From Amoebidium appalachense (taxonomy: Eukaryota; Ichthyosporea), in contig CAVNZM010000004.1 of assembly GCA_963693365.1 (NCBI GenBank), forward strand, positions 5,270,001 to 5,334,000: 64,000 nucleotides of DNA, given 5' to 3'. Below the pieces are notes generated by a model, which worked only from the letters and a program-made list of their open reading frames with translations, was not told the DNA's origin and ran no database searches. Made by a program: the position numbers and the translations under genes. Shown here piece by piece: positions 18,590-30,430 of the stretch. Within the stretch, counting starts at the first letter, position 1, and every line of letters starts with the position of its first letter.

Positions 18590-18832
18590 CAAAAGTCCCA
18601 GATTTTTTTTTTTTTGTTTTGTACTGGCAAACGCCTTTTCCTGTCAAAGAACTTTCCAAGCTTAAGCCAGTGCAGTTTCAATTTTCTGTCAGAAACTTAG
18701 TTTCCGTTCTCGAAAGTGCTTGTAGCAATCTGTTGCGGACAATAACGCGACAGGCATGCGTCTGCTACCGCAAGCCGCAGAGTTCTTGTAGTAAGGGCTC
18801 AAGGAAGGGGAAGGAAAAGGAGAAGAAAACAC

Positions 18833-19129
18833 ATGGGGCCTGTCGACATGGATCCCCAACATGCCGCCTGTGAGGTGGATATGGATGAACTGAGAGAATA
18901 TTTTCTGAAGACACCGCGCAGTAAACGAGAAGAGCTCATTAGGGCCATCCTGGGCCCCAACCCAACATCGGAGGAAATGAGCAACATGAGAAGATTATTC
19001 GATGCGCTCACCGTTGGCAGCGAGGATGGGGTGGAGGGGGAGGAGGGAGAGGAGAAGGCGCGGTGGTATCCGAACAAGGAAGAGGTTCTGCAAGATCACA
19101 TGAAGTCGATGGAAAACTGTGCAAGGTAG
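18833..19129 (+). CDS. Small ORF, possible first exon of the TPR-SET gene
   Basis: 98 codons from ATG to TAG with a soluble, acidic composition: [20 protein letters not shown], then [19 protein letters not shown], an acidic run and a Lys-rich end. It is free of simple repeats and preceded by promoter-like motifs. A GTAGAT donor overlaps the stop (phase 2), and a GC donor three bases earlier would give phase 0, which is the phase needed by the exon at 23342. Either it is exon 1 of the SET gene or a separate small protein. No domain recognised. Confidence 0.55.
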   Translation: MGPVDMDPQHAACEVDMDELREYFLKTPRSKREELIRAILGPNPTSEEMSNMRRLFDALTVGSEDGVEGEEGEEKARWYPNKEEVLQDHMKSMENCAR

Positions 19130-20076
19130 ATGCAGTGGTGGGGGTAAAGTGAGTGGGCAATAATTACTCGCTGTAGAGCTTCTTCTTCCCTCCCTTTTTT
19201 TCCACCATGCTCATTCTCCATTACTTCTCAACCTGTTAGCCCCCCCCCCCCCCCACCCCTTCCCCCGCCCTCCCTCCCCCCCCTCCCCCCTTCCAAAATA
19301 AAAAAGAAAAGAAAAAAAAAAGAAAAAAGAAAAGAGGGCCAAAAAAAAAAGGAAACCCCTGTCGCATGCACAATCAATTGCACGTGTGCACACACACCAA
19401 TTCTTTGATTCATTCTTTGATTCTTTCATTGATTCATTCTTTGATTCATTCTTTGATTCTTTCATTGATTCGTTCATCGATCCATCCGTGGTGGCACATA
19501 CCCACATATGTGCACGGACTGTAGTGACTTTTACATCGTGACGGTCACATGTACCCTTGCACACACAAGAACACATGCCACCCATACACCCAGGCACCAT
19601 GCACGCACACCTGCTCCACACCTTTCCCCCCCCCCCCCCCTCCCCCCGCTCCCCCCTCTCTCCCCACCCAACTGCTCCCTCCCCACACGCCCTTCTTCCT
19701 GCCAGCAAGAGTCGCATGCGTCTGGGCGCGTAGGTGTGAGGCTTCATGTGTGGTTGGGTGGATGAATTAATTTGGCGCTTTATGCGCCGTCCCTTCCGCC
19801 ATTGGCACTAACAGTTTGCCCCTTTCACCCATCTCTCTTCAAACCACCCACCCACCCACCCACCCACCCACCTATCCATACTCCAATCCATTTTCACAAC
19901 CCACAGCCCATGTTCACAACCTCCTCTTTCGGCCCTCCAGTCCATCACCCTTTCCTTTGTCTTTCATCCCCTCCCCCCCCCCCCCCCCCCCCCCCACCCT
20001 CCCCCCTCTTACCCCCCCCCCCCCCCCCCAAAAAAAAAAATGCTCCGGTCCATTTCTCCTCCTGCTTTCTCCCCCC

Positions 20077-20107
<31 letters not shown>

Positions 20108-20310
20108 GGGCACATGCATACCGACAGCTTACAGGAGAGAAGGAAGGGGCAGTGAACACTGGCATACCAGCTCCGTGTTTGCTGTTTGGCGATTGGTTGG
20201 ATCTGTATGCAGGTATGTGTGTGGCAGGTGTGGGTTTTTAATGTTTTGAATGTTTAAATTGTATGTAAATGTTCGCGGGATTTTTCTTCTTAAACCCTCT
20301 ACATCCCCCC

Positions 20311-20345
<35 letters not shown>

Positions 20346-20814
20346 AAAGAAAAAACCCCCACCTTTTCCCATTTACATTTTGATGTAGATATGTCGTTTC
20401 ATCTTTGCAACTTTGGCACTAGCCAACCGTCGATATATCTGCAAAATATCAATCTTTAATGTTTTGTAGCTACGGTGTGATTTGCTTTTCCTAGAAGGGG
20501 TTTTTGATTGGCATGCCGGGGTCTGCACCTTTGTCTGCATCTTGCTATCACCAAGGATGTAGTTATATACGGAGCACACACACGAGGTCGTGGGCATAAC
20601 ACCGAAGTGTGGCTCTCTAGTACCGGGACGAACCCGCATTACTAACACTAGCACTCACTTGCCCACACATCCACACACACATCTAGATACGCTCGTGCAC
20701 ACACACACACACACACACACACACGCAGGCGCACGCATACGCACACGCACATGCATGCACCAATGCGCACCGTGACACACTCACACATGCACATGCACAT
20801 GCACACACACACAC

Positions 20815-20850
<36 letters not shown>

Positions 20851-21481
20851 GCACACACATGCACACACATGCATACATGCACTCACTCACACATGCGCAC
20901 CAAAAAGGCGCACACATACACACTGAACCGTTACGCACGCACGTGGATGCCACCCGTACCCACACCACATACCCCCATCCCCCTCCCCCCACCCCACCCC
21001 CCCCCCACACACACAGCACATACACACAGGCATGAACAAACACACACACACAACCACACACACATGCACACACACACAGACACACATCCACACCACACCC
21101 ACTTCCCTCCCCCCCCCCTCCCCCCCCCTTCCCGCCCCGTCCCCATCCCCCGCCAACACCCACCCACCCACCCACCCATCCACCCCCCCCCCCCCCCCCC
21201 ACCCGCCAGCACGGCCTTTCCCACTGCTCTTGCCTGTTGCCTGTTCGCATAGTAACTACTCTCGTCTCTGATCGAGATGGGTGTAAGTGAAACAGTTTCA
21301 GAGTTGGGTTTCGTTGACGAGGTGGTTGGGTCGAAACTCGGGTGCTGTGGATGACGTGGCCGGGTGGCCCCCACCTGAGGATGGGCTCTGCTTGTTATGC
21401 ATACTCTTTATGTGTGGTTTGGATTGTGCATCGTGTTGTCTGTTGTCTATGTGTACTTCGTACTTTATAGCGCAATCAAAC

Positions 21482-21512
<31 letters not shown>

Positions 21513-21817
21513 CCCTTCCTCCACCCCCCAACACACACACACACCGCACATGCACTCAAACACCCACAACCTTGACACCCACCCTTTCCTTACCCCCCTC
21601 CCTACCCACTCCGTGTTCGTACACCCCTTCCTCCCCACTCTTTACCATATCCACCATAATTGTCCTTTTCCTGTTCCCCCGTATTTTCTTTCTCCCCCCA
21701 TTTTGGCTGCACGCTTTTTCATGCCTTTTCTCCCTACATCCCTCCCACCTCGCTCACCTGCTTCCTCCCCCCCCAAAATCCCCTCATTCCCCAACCCTCC
21801 TGCTCGTTCCTCTCTCC

Positions 21818-21889
<72 letters not shown>

Positions 21890-22078
21890 CGCACACACGC
21901 ACACACACACACACGCACCACCACCACCACCACCACCACCACCACCACCACCACCACATCACCCCTTACCCCTACTGCCCACCCACAGACCATGCATCTT
22001 GCACATCCGCCCCCACATCCCACCCCACCCCACACACCGCGTAACCCTACGTCGGCCCACCCAACGTCAATCCAAATG

Positions 22079-22129
<51 letters not shown>

Positions 22130-22174
22130 CGCCTGCCCACTCACCCCGTCACATACACACCGTCTTTAACTCCG

Positions 22175-22249
<75 letters not shown>

Positions 22250-22271
22250 AACACAAACACAAACAAACACA

Positions 22272-22334
<63 letters not shown>

Positions 22335-22353
22335 GCGCACGCACACACACATG

Positions 22354-22388
<35 letters not shown>

Positions 22389-24767
22389 AACAAACACGCA
22401 CACGCACACGCACACGCACACGCACACGCACACGCACACGCACACGCACACGCACACGCACACGCACACAAGCACAAGCACAAGCACAAGCACAAGCACA
22501 AGCACAAGCACAAGCACAAGCACACAAACACACACACGCACGCACGCGCACGCGCACGCGGGCGCGCGCGCGCGCACACACACACACACACGTTCAACCA
22601 CGGCTGCTCATCCACCGCACACTTCATCCCCTACTCACCCACCCACCACCACAACACCCCCCTACCCACCCACCCGCGCGCCCGCCCGCCCGCCCCACCC
22701 ACCCACCCACCCACCCACCCACCCACCCACCCACCCACCCACCCACCCACCCACTCGCCCTATCACCCACCCGCCTTCCACGGCACATGCATATGAGTGG
22801 CACAGCCAACCACTCACAAACCTCAAACACACACAGCTACTCACCAACTTAATCGACCTACCCATACTCATCCCTCACTCCCCTACCCTTCACCCAACCA
22901 CACACACGCACACACACAGCTGCCCTCCCTTCTCCCCACGCCCTACCGTGCTACCTACCCGTACCCGCACCCACCAACCACACCCAACACCCCCATCCCC
23001 CCCCCCCCCCCCAAAAAAAACCCCCTCCCTCCCCACCCCACCCCCACCCCACCACCCACCCGCATTTTTATTTCCCTCCTCGCCCACCCACCCAACCACC
23101 TACCCACCTACTACTCCCCCCCCCCCCCCCCCCCCCCCCCCCCTTCCCCCTCCCACCTCCCACCTCCCCTCCGCACCGACCGCCGCAACCACCACCCACC
23201 CACCCACGACCTACCCATACATTTGACACACCTACCCACATCCACCCACCCACACATCCCGCACCCCTCAGCCTCACCCCCATACCCATTTACCCCCCCC
23301 CCCCCCCCCCCCCCCTCCCCCTCCTCCCCCCCTCCCCCCAGGTTGACATGCCCACCATCAACCGCCTATTCCCCCAAGGCCAACCAATCACCATCCTCCA
23401 TCCCTGGTACAAACGCTTCCGTGATGGTTGGCCCGGTATCCGCGTCGACAATGTAAATTTCCTGCTCAAAAATACGAATGTGACCCCCTTTCTCGAGTCA
23501 CGGCGGGAGGGGTGGCAGGGCAAAAACCCCGACGAGGTGTTTTTACGTGCGACGGAGTGGAAAAAACGCGGAAACGAGAACTATCAGAGAAAGAATTACG
23601 GCGAAGCGGAGAGGTGTTATGTGCGCGCTCTCTCTATGCTTTTGAACGACTTGGGGTGGGCTCGCATGCAAGGTTTGGGGTTGCAAGACGACAATCAACA
23701 ACCCACCACCACCACCACCTCTCCCATCTCTTGCATCGATACCAACATCGCCACGGCCACCACCACCACCACAAACAACAACAACACAAACACCACAACC
23801 ACCACAATCACCGGTAACGCCCCGGGCCCCTCCTCCATTCCAACCACAATCACAACCACCCGTACTCCCACCCCAACCACTACCACCAACTACATCACCG
23901 AAACCATATCACCACCCACACCACTCGCACCACTCCGGTTCCCTACCAACCCTACCACCACCACCCTTGCCACAGACATTCTTTCCAACCTTTCCGCTGT
24001 CGCGGTTGCGCAAAAACGGTGGTACTCCGCTGCGTGGTGGAGCAAGAAGTGTTTGATTTTAAACAGTTCACATGTTAAAGGAGCGTTCCGATCGGCTACA
24101 GCGATGGTGGCGCTGGGCGCATACCAACCGGGGGTAAAGCTCGCAGATGGTTGGGTTAGACGGTTTGCTGAGGGTGTGGAGGAGCGAATCAAGTTCGAGC
24201 AGTTGGTTAAGAGGGCCAATGAAATGTATCAGAGGGTATTGAGTGACAAATACATTTATGAATTGATTAGCATGGGGAAAGGTAGGCCTCCCCCCTCCCC
24301 CCCCTCCCCCCCCTCCCCCCCCCTTCTCTTTTGGCGTGCATTTGGGGGTCTCCAGCATCCTTCCTGCCCTCTTTTCCTTTCTTTTCTTCTTTCCTCAACC
24401 CTCCACATCTCCGTTTTGAACAGGCTTTCGCTTAAGGTCTATCTTGAGCTCGTTTTCCCCATCTCGATTCCTAACATTTGCGTGTTTCTTGCTCTGTGCT
24501 CTAGAAACACTCGTTTTCTTCTTTGCTTTCTTTCTCGCAGACCCCTGGGGGAGATATCGCGCATGCGTAAACCTTCGTGTATGCAACAAAGCACACGCAC
24601 ATGCACACATTGTGGTAGCCAAATATCGTGCAACATTCACATGCGTGCATGTTGCAGGCACAGGGTGCCACTACCCCCACCTCTCCTCCCCTCCCCCCCG
24701 AACCCGTGCGCTGAAACACACACACGGGTGTCCATATGCGCACCCGCACACACACACGCACGCATGT

Positions 24768-24838
<71 letters not shown>

Positions 24839-25492
24839 GACACACACACACACACACACACACAGAGACAGACAGACAGACACACACACAGACACACACA
24901 CACACACACAGAGACAGACAGACAGACACACACACAGACACACACGCGACCCCTACACACACACATGCAGGAGAAAGGAAAAAGTGTCGTGCGTATGAGT
25001 GGAACGGGAGAACGGGAGGCAGTCTTATGGGAGTAGTGGGTAGGAAAGGATAGGAAAGGGGGTCGCGAGGGTGAACTTTTTTGGGGGGGGGGAGGGGGGG
25101 GGAGGGGTTGCACATACAATGAGCAAGGGCATGCACTTTTTCCTAATTTAGTGATTGCACTGTGGCCATGGGGATGGAAGGAGGGGATGATGGTGGGTGA
25201 GAAGATGAACGATGGGTGGTGGATAGGCGGAATCTTGTGGTTGGGGTGAAAGGGGGGCAGGAGTAGGAGAGGGTGAGGGGGGGGGGGGGGGGGGGGGGAA
25301 GGGGAATTTGAAAGAGTGGTGTGTGAAAGGGGGAGAGAGTGTGTGTGTGTCTGTGTGAACGCTGGGGCCAGGAGGGGGGGGGGGTTTACTCCACCAAAGT
25401 TGGGGAGGGGGGGGTGGGGTTGGGGTTGGGGTTGGAGGGTGGCAACCAAAACACTGACCATTATTCGGATGAATCACATTTAATCGTTGCTC

Positions 25493-25553
<61 letters not shown>

Positions 25554-26901
25554 ACACACACACACAGATTGCACCCCCGTCCACCCCTTTATCGGCCAAA
25601 TCCACGTCACCGTTATCCCGGGGAAAGGCCGAGGCATCATCACGACCGCACATACCCCCGCAGGCACCCTTCTCATTATTGAACCCCCCCTCGTGGTAGC
25701 GAAAGAAAAATTTACGGGTCTGGGTGGTCGGAATAATAGCCCTGGGGGGAAGGAGTTGTTCGTCCACACGGTTTCGACGGTGGTGGATGGTATGAAGAAT
25801 GGCAGGCTGACTCCCTCCATACAAAACATGTTCGATATTGTGCGGTGTATGCACCCACAACCCGACGCGGCTACGTCGCACACTACGCAATTTTGACCAT
25901 CGATGTTGCCGGGGGGGCTCAAAGAGAAAGCGGATGCGGTGGGGCTTACGGAGGGGGATCTTATGCATTTACGCCGAGTAGTGGTCGAAAATAACCACGG
26001 GCTGCACACGGTGTGGAATGGACGCATGTCGGACAATGGGTGTGGGCTGTTCCCCCTAACCTCCTTCATCAACCATAGCTGTGCACCAAATTCCGTCTAT
26101 TCGTCTGTGGGGGGTGCCATGATGGTGAGAGCAACAAGGGATATCGGGGTGGGGGAGGAGGTGACGGTGGCGTATATCGGTACACATGACGCCAAAGGCC
26201 CCCACGAACGGAAGCGTGAATTTGCAGGAAAATACGGGTGTGAATGTGTGTGCGCTCTGTGCACAGCGGCTCCCGAAACTCCACTTTACCGACTGGAACA
26301 GGAAAGCCAGGGGCTCAAATGTAACATCGACCCCACTCACACCCTTCTCCCTAGAGCACCCCGCGATGAATTTCCGACGTTTGTGTGTCAACATGCAGGC
26401 TGTATGGGGAGGATGACAGGGGAAAAAGCGAGGGAGCGAGTGCACCTTTTTCACGAAATGCTGAGTGGCATGATGGGATTGACAGCGGCTGGTAAATTTA
26501 CAGAAGGTCTACGGAGAGCAAAGTCTTTGGGGAAGGAGTTGGATGGGCCTAGGGGACTGGGCCCACGACATCTATTTTGGGCGATGTACGCAGCAGCCGC
26601 TTCTAATTATGGAATGCTCGCAGGGGGTCGGAAATATACAGCGCAGGAATGCGAACGGGGCATCCAAGTTTTGCGGTGGTATGCGGAAATGGGCGGTGGC
26701 GAATCCCCCCGATGGTCCTGCTTTTAAAAATTCGGCATATCCAAATGGTCGGGGGAAAAAAAGAGGGTGGAGGCAATCAGACAAGCATACGAATATCACC
26801 AAAAGACGCACGGGGGTGGAAAGGATGTGTTTGTGGGGATGTGCTTGGCGCCGGAGATGGAGGAAGAGGTGGGAAGGGCCCTGCGGGGGATGGATGTGTA
26901 G
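18833..26901 (+). CDS. TPR-SET domain protein, probable lysine methyltransferase (SMYD-like), with in-frame disruptions
   Basis: The firm part is two exons: 23342-24281 and 25568-26901, joined in phase (K-GAT). Exon A starts with an N-terminal module ([18 protein letters not shown]) seen in TPR-SET proteins, then a TPR helix pair ([20 protein letters not shown]), a Thr/Asn-rich insert from ACC repeats (about 23697-23960) and more TPR sequence. Exon B has the SET core: GKGRGIITT, then NHSCAPNS, then [13 protein letters not shown], with a post-SET Cys cluster CECVCALC. NHSCxPN binds the methyl donor in the family. No MYND finger is seen. Two breaks occur: an in-frame TGA at 25894-25896 inside the SET region, and TAA at 26725-26727 after a CCCCCC run, beyond which the same frame resumes ([20 protein letters not shown]) to TAG 26901. 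An ATG-led ORF at 18833-19129 may be the first exon, ending with GCAAGG or GTAGAT, but the link is inferred and at least one exon may be missing. Confidence 0.85.
20149..20211 (+). CDS. Weak candidate exon between the SET gene's first ORF and main exon
   Basis: A stretch bounded by GCTTACAG (or GCATACCAG) and GCAG|GTATGTG, the best-looking splice pair between 19130 and 23341. None of its frames both stays open and joins in phase to the two flanking exons with certainty. It is listed because TPR-SET proteins usually have further sequence before the WYK module. Confidence 0.2.
20690..23340. repeat. Simple-sequence desert: CA, CACG, ACACGC, ACAAGC, ACC and CCAC arrays
   Basis: Arrays in order: CA-rich 20697-20880; CA 21818-21882; (ACC)n 21917-21957; C tract 22082-22127; CA 22176-22242; (CACG)n 22264-22334; (ACACGC)n about 22395-22466; (ACAAGC)n about 22468-22522; (CCAC)n 22690-22753; C tracts near 22997, 23120 and 23295. 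One dispersed element is embedded at 21366-21485. The region lies inside the presumed SET-gene intron and has no recognisable exon. Confidence 0.9.
21366..21485 (-). repeat. Dispersed element, reverse orientation
   Basis: CCACCTGAGGATGGGCTCTG, CTTGTTATGCATACTCTTTA, TGTGTGGTTTGGATTGTGCA and TGTACTTCGTACTTTATAGC are the reverse complement of the family core, and a C tract follows. Upstream, GGTCGAAACTCGGGTG matches the long-copy extension (GAGTTTCGACC). Confidence 0.85.
24770..24946. repeat. (CA)n array with repeated CAGA interruptions in the SET intron
   Basis: Pure CA then two copies of a higher-order unit containing CACAGAGACAGACAGACAGA followed by CACACACACAGA, at about 24860-24890 and 24907-24937, lying between the two firm SET exons. 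Confidence 0.9.
25494..25567. repeat. C tract and CA repeat forming a SET-gene splice acceptor
   Basis: About 58 C residues then CACACACACAG directly before the exon at 25568. This long pyrimidine tract is the acceptor's only upstream context. Confidence 0.85.
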
Positions 26902-26918
26902 TATGAATGGGATTTTTT

Positions 26919-26949
<31 letters not shown>

Positions 26950-27022
26950 GGGGGGAGGGGGTTGTTGCGTTGGGTGGGTGAGGGGTACCGGTGGTGGTGG
27001 TGGTGGTGGTGGGGGGGGGGTG

Positions 27023-27054
<32 letters not shown>

Positions 27055-27751
27055 TGGAGTGGGGATGATGCGCAAATGCCTCCCTTTTTATTTGTTTTGC
27101 TTTTTTTTTTAGGGGTTTAGAGATGAATTCGGTAGCCAACGTAGCAGAGAACTATCAAAGTTGACATTTTGGGCAATATTTCGTTAACTGGTTTAGAGAG
27201 CTCACCTCACACAGACCACCAATCGATAACTTCCATCCTGAGGTCCTCCTATCTATGTAGTGGAGGGGGGGAAGGGGGGGGGGGGGGGGGGGGGGGGGAC
27301 TCAACTGGGTGGGGACGCTATATCGAGAGGAGAATGTACACAAACAGACACGTACATTGCACACAGCCTGCAGGAACACAAAAGCACACAACGACACACC
27401 CATCAACACGGTGTGAAGAAACTCACTCAAGCAGGCACAAACAGCCGCACACATGTACACAAAACAACGTGATGGCACACGTGCGCACATACGCCATCCA
27501 CTTGCACTGTTACTAAATTATACATTTGTCTGTGAATGTGTGTGGGAACGGCTATATAGTAAAGGGGTTTACGCTGTTTACTCGAGGCAAAGAGAGACCA
27601 GTCTCAGGTATGGGGGGGGTTTTGCTCGGAATATCCCCTCAGCGGTATATCATGATCAAGTACATAGATGTCGGGTGACGATTATATATCAGGGTTTACT
27701 TTCTCTACGAGGCACCATAAAGACTAAGAAAACCAATTAGTTGGGCTCCCC

Positions 27752-27785
<34 letters not shown>

Positions 27786-27817
27786 CCCGGGCTCTCCTGG
27801 GACACTCGGTACCAGCT

Positions 27818-27890
<73 letters not shown>

Positions 27891-28133
27891 TGTGTGTGCT
27901 AGAATTTTGTAATGATGTGTTTCTCAAGCCAATCAATACATCTAATAAGCAGGTCATAGTTACGTGTGTTTAGTATAAAAATCAAGGATGTTGTAATTTT
28001 CAGGTAGGCTATCTTTCTGGGTGTCTGTTGTGAATGTGTCGTGTGTGTGTTGCGGTATTATGTGGTCTATCAAACTACATTTGGCGATACATGATCGTTT
28101 AAACTGGTGTGTGCGTGTGTTGTTTGGGCATCC
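26902..28133. other. Spacer after the SET gene, no gene seen
   Basis: Contains a T-tract/G-tract junction (about 26920-26955), further G tracts (about 27008-27054 and 27268-27298), a T tract (27754-27785) and a (TG)n repeat (27822-27898). The remaining ordinary sequence (27100-27250 and 27300-27750) gives no recognisable protein. Confidence 0.6.
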
Positions 28134-29291
28134 TTACGCGAGAGTAAACGATGCCACCTTATACTTATTAGACCTCCACTGTATAGCACGTGTACAGTAA
28201 AAGCTTGGTAAGTGATCAATAATACCATCAGCTAGAGAAAGACCAGTTCTACAGGAAGGTATTATGTATTTAGGTGTTATACATTTGCGAGTGCCATATT
28301 TGGCAATATGGTTAAGGCGGTCATTATATATAAAACGAGACATCAGGCTTAGTTTTTCAAGGTGTCTGCTTTCATCGGGTCTAATGTCGTGTGGTATCTT
28401 TTTCCATTTGTTATATTGTGTAATTATTTTGTGATTATGTACATGTCTAATAAGTAAGTGGCAGTCCAAAGTCACACGCACGCTTTTGCGGGGTTTATTT
28501 GTAGTTGTGCCCGGGGAAGAAGGAGAGAGGGAGGGAAGGAAAGAGGGGAGAGGTGGGGAGGGGACAGGTCGGATAGAGAAGAGAGGGTGGGAGGGCAGAT
28601 AATTCTTTAAGCGGCTTATGTGCTTATTGAATTTCAGCGCGAGATGGGATACTCTAGCAGCTATTGGGACCAGACCAAATATCGAGAGCGTTACAGGCCC
28701 AGGTTTACAACAGTTGTTAGATAGAAAGGAGGCAACTTCTACTTCAAGGAAATTTGCCAAGAATTTATGCGCTCTGGTTCTCTCTTTCTGGATCCAAGCG
28801 GCGAGAAGGGGTAAACCACATTCACATGCCGGGAAGACAAAAGTGCGAATAAATGTAAGTCTAATAGAAGGATGGAGGGGTGTGTCTTAAAAAATATTAG
28901 CCGAGAAGAAAGCTAACCGCTTACGAGCCAGCTCTACCCTCTTTTCAACCATATGGGAAAACATAACACCAACAGAATTGACCGGAACACCATGATATGT
29001 GTATTCTGGAACGATAGGTACAGGTTTAGATGATAATGTAAATGTGTGTAAATTGTTAGCTATATGAGGTACAAGAACACCACATTTGTCTATGTTAAGG
29101 ATCATAAGGTTTGCCTTGCACCACTCTGACACGATATCGAACAATCTTTGCAGGCGTCTAGGGGTACGGGCAAATACATGTACCATCTCACGATCGCGAG
29201 TGGTCATGACTTGTTTCATGTCGTAAAAACACCTTGGCCAGGGGCATCCGATTTGTGGACACACAAGGGAAAATTTTGTTCGAAGAAGCAT
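28134..29291 (-). pseudogene. Decayed non-LTR retrotransposon reverse transcriptase fragment
   Basis: One reading frame runs 29291 to 28134 with a single internal stop, TAA at 28889-28887. The first part has the reverse transcriptase region after the catalytic palm: RRLQRLFDIVSEWCKANLMI, LNIDKCGVLVPH, then PEYTYHGVPVN and the helix VEKRVELARKRLAFF, a pattern usual in LINE-type enzymes (WC...LN..KC.V and YLGV-like). After the stop the same frame continues with PACECGLPLLAAW and a thumb/C-terminal-like stretch (SIFGLVPIAARVSHLALKFN). The palm YxDD motif is lost or altered at the start (FYDMKQV), so the copy is 5' truncated as well as interrupted. Not functional. The exact clade cannot be assigned by eye. 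Confidence 0.72.
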
Positions 29292-29386
29292 TACCCCCCC
29301 CCTTCTCCCCTCCCCCCGCCCGGCCAGGGGCAGCTAATCTGTAAACCGTGACAAGGGAAACTTTTATTCGAAGGAGCATCCCCCCC
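29230..29386. repeat. Degenerate tandem duplication at the truncated end of the retroelement
   Basis: GGCCAGGGGCATCCGATTTG with ACAAGGGAAAATTTTGTTCG AAGAAGCAT (about 29236-29292) recurs as GGCCAGGGGCAGCTAATCTG with ACAAGGGAAACTTTTATTCG AAGGAGCAT (about 29323-29380), each followed by a C-rich tract. The duplication includes the first codons of the RT frame. Confidence 0.75.
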
Positions 29387-29399
29387 TCCCCGTCCCCCC

Positions 29400-30430
29400 T
29401 CCCCCCCCCCCTCCTCCTTCTTTCCCAAAGTCCCCCCAGCCAACGAGAATGAGTCTCACCACTCCCTTAGTCTCGGAGAGCAACCAGTGGCGCATGTGTA
29501 CACATTGCAACTTGGCATTTGTTTATCCATTGCAGCATGGCTGCCAACTTGGAGCCAAACAGGCCATTTCGTATGTTTGCAAATTGTTACGTGCAGAACA
29601 CCCATCATGTTATGACACCAGAGAAGTCACACATTTACCCATGGGAGATCATTCCTGTGTATGCACAGGTAGCTCACGTTGCCCATTTACGTTTTAGCTA
29701 CTTATATATACACCCTCAAATGAATAGTGAGGAGAATCGATTTGCCGCGCTCAGCTTAACGCGTTTTGCCGCGCTCTTTGACTAATAGACTAATGGCTTT
29801 AGCCAATCAGAACCTTTGAAGCTATTGCTGCGCGCCAGTCTCCCCCGGCCCGCGCCGCGCGCACCCGCTTCGGCAAACACAGGTTTAGGTTTGTACCGCC
29901 AAAAGACTTGGAAGGAAGGCTGTTTAGCGAGTTCGGATGGCAGCATTCCAAGGGAAAGAAAGTGAAGTGAAAGAATTAGTGGGTAATTCGTGAAGCTATT
30001 ATGGCATGTGTTCATGTGTTGGCTGCAATTCTTTTTTTTTTTTCTTGAAGGGCTGGCCGCAAAGGCAAAGCATCAACCCAAAAAGTTCTTCGCGTCACCT
30101 TTGTTCCCTACTGAATGGGATCAAAAGGTCAGAACATGAAAAACGTATGTGCTTGGATAGACGGGCTTACATATTATTAGGGACATTTAAGGTTGTGCAA
30201 CAGTAAAGGAAGGATTAGAGCACTTGGATCTAGAGAAACCGGATCTGGTTTTTCACACCGAGCACACACCGCTGACCAAGGACGTTTGATTTTTCTCGCT
30301 CTTCAGGCTGTGCCGTTTGCACGCACAACATGGGTCAAAAGTTTGGTAGTGAGGTCGCATAATCAGGGGTAATAAACCTAGTATTATTTTTTTTTTCCAA
30401 AAGTTCTATAGGCACATCTTGTGGGAAAAG
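29400..30430. other. Upstream region of the F-box/LRR gene, no gene seen
   Basis: Ordinary-complexity sequence with CpG-containing segments (29830-29870) and short T runs, and no supported exon. It probably holds the promoter and 5' UTR of the gene starting at 30431. No distinctive factor site was recognised. Confidence 0.5.

Noticed and set aside
22149-22627. Cys/Val/Arg-rich frames with C-x-C spacing resembling a metallothionein
   Set aside because: Produced by (CACG)n, (ACACGC)n and (ACAAGC)n repeats; all frames and both strands are equally open.
25410-25440. Telomere-like (TTGGGG) repeat
   Set aside because: Only about three units inside a G-rich intron stretch; consistent with chance in this composition.
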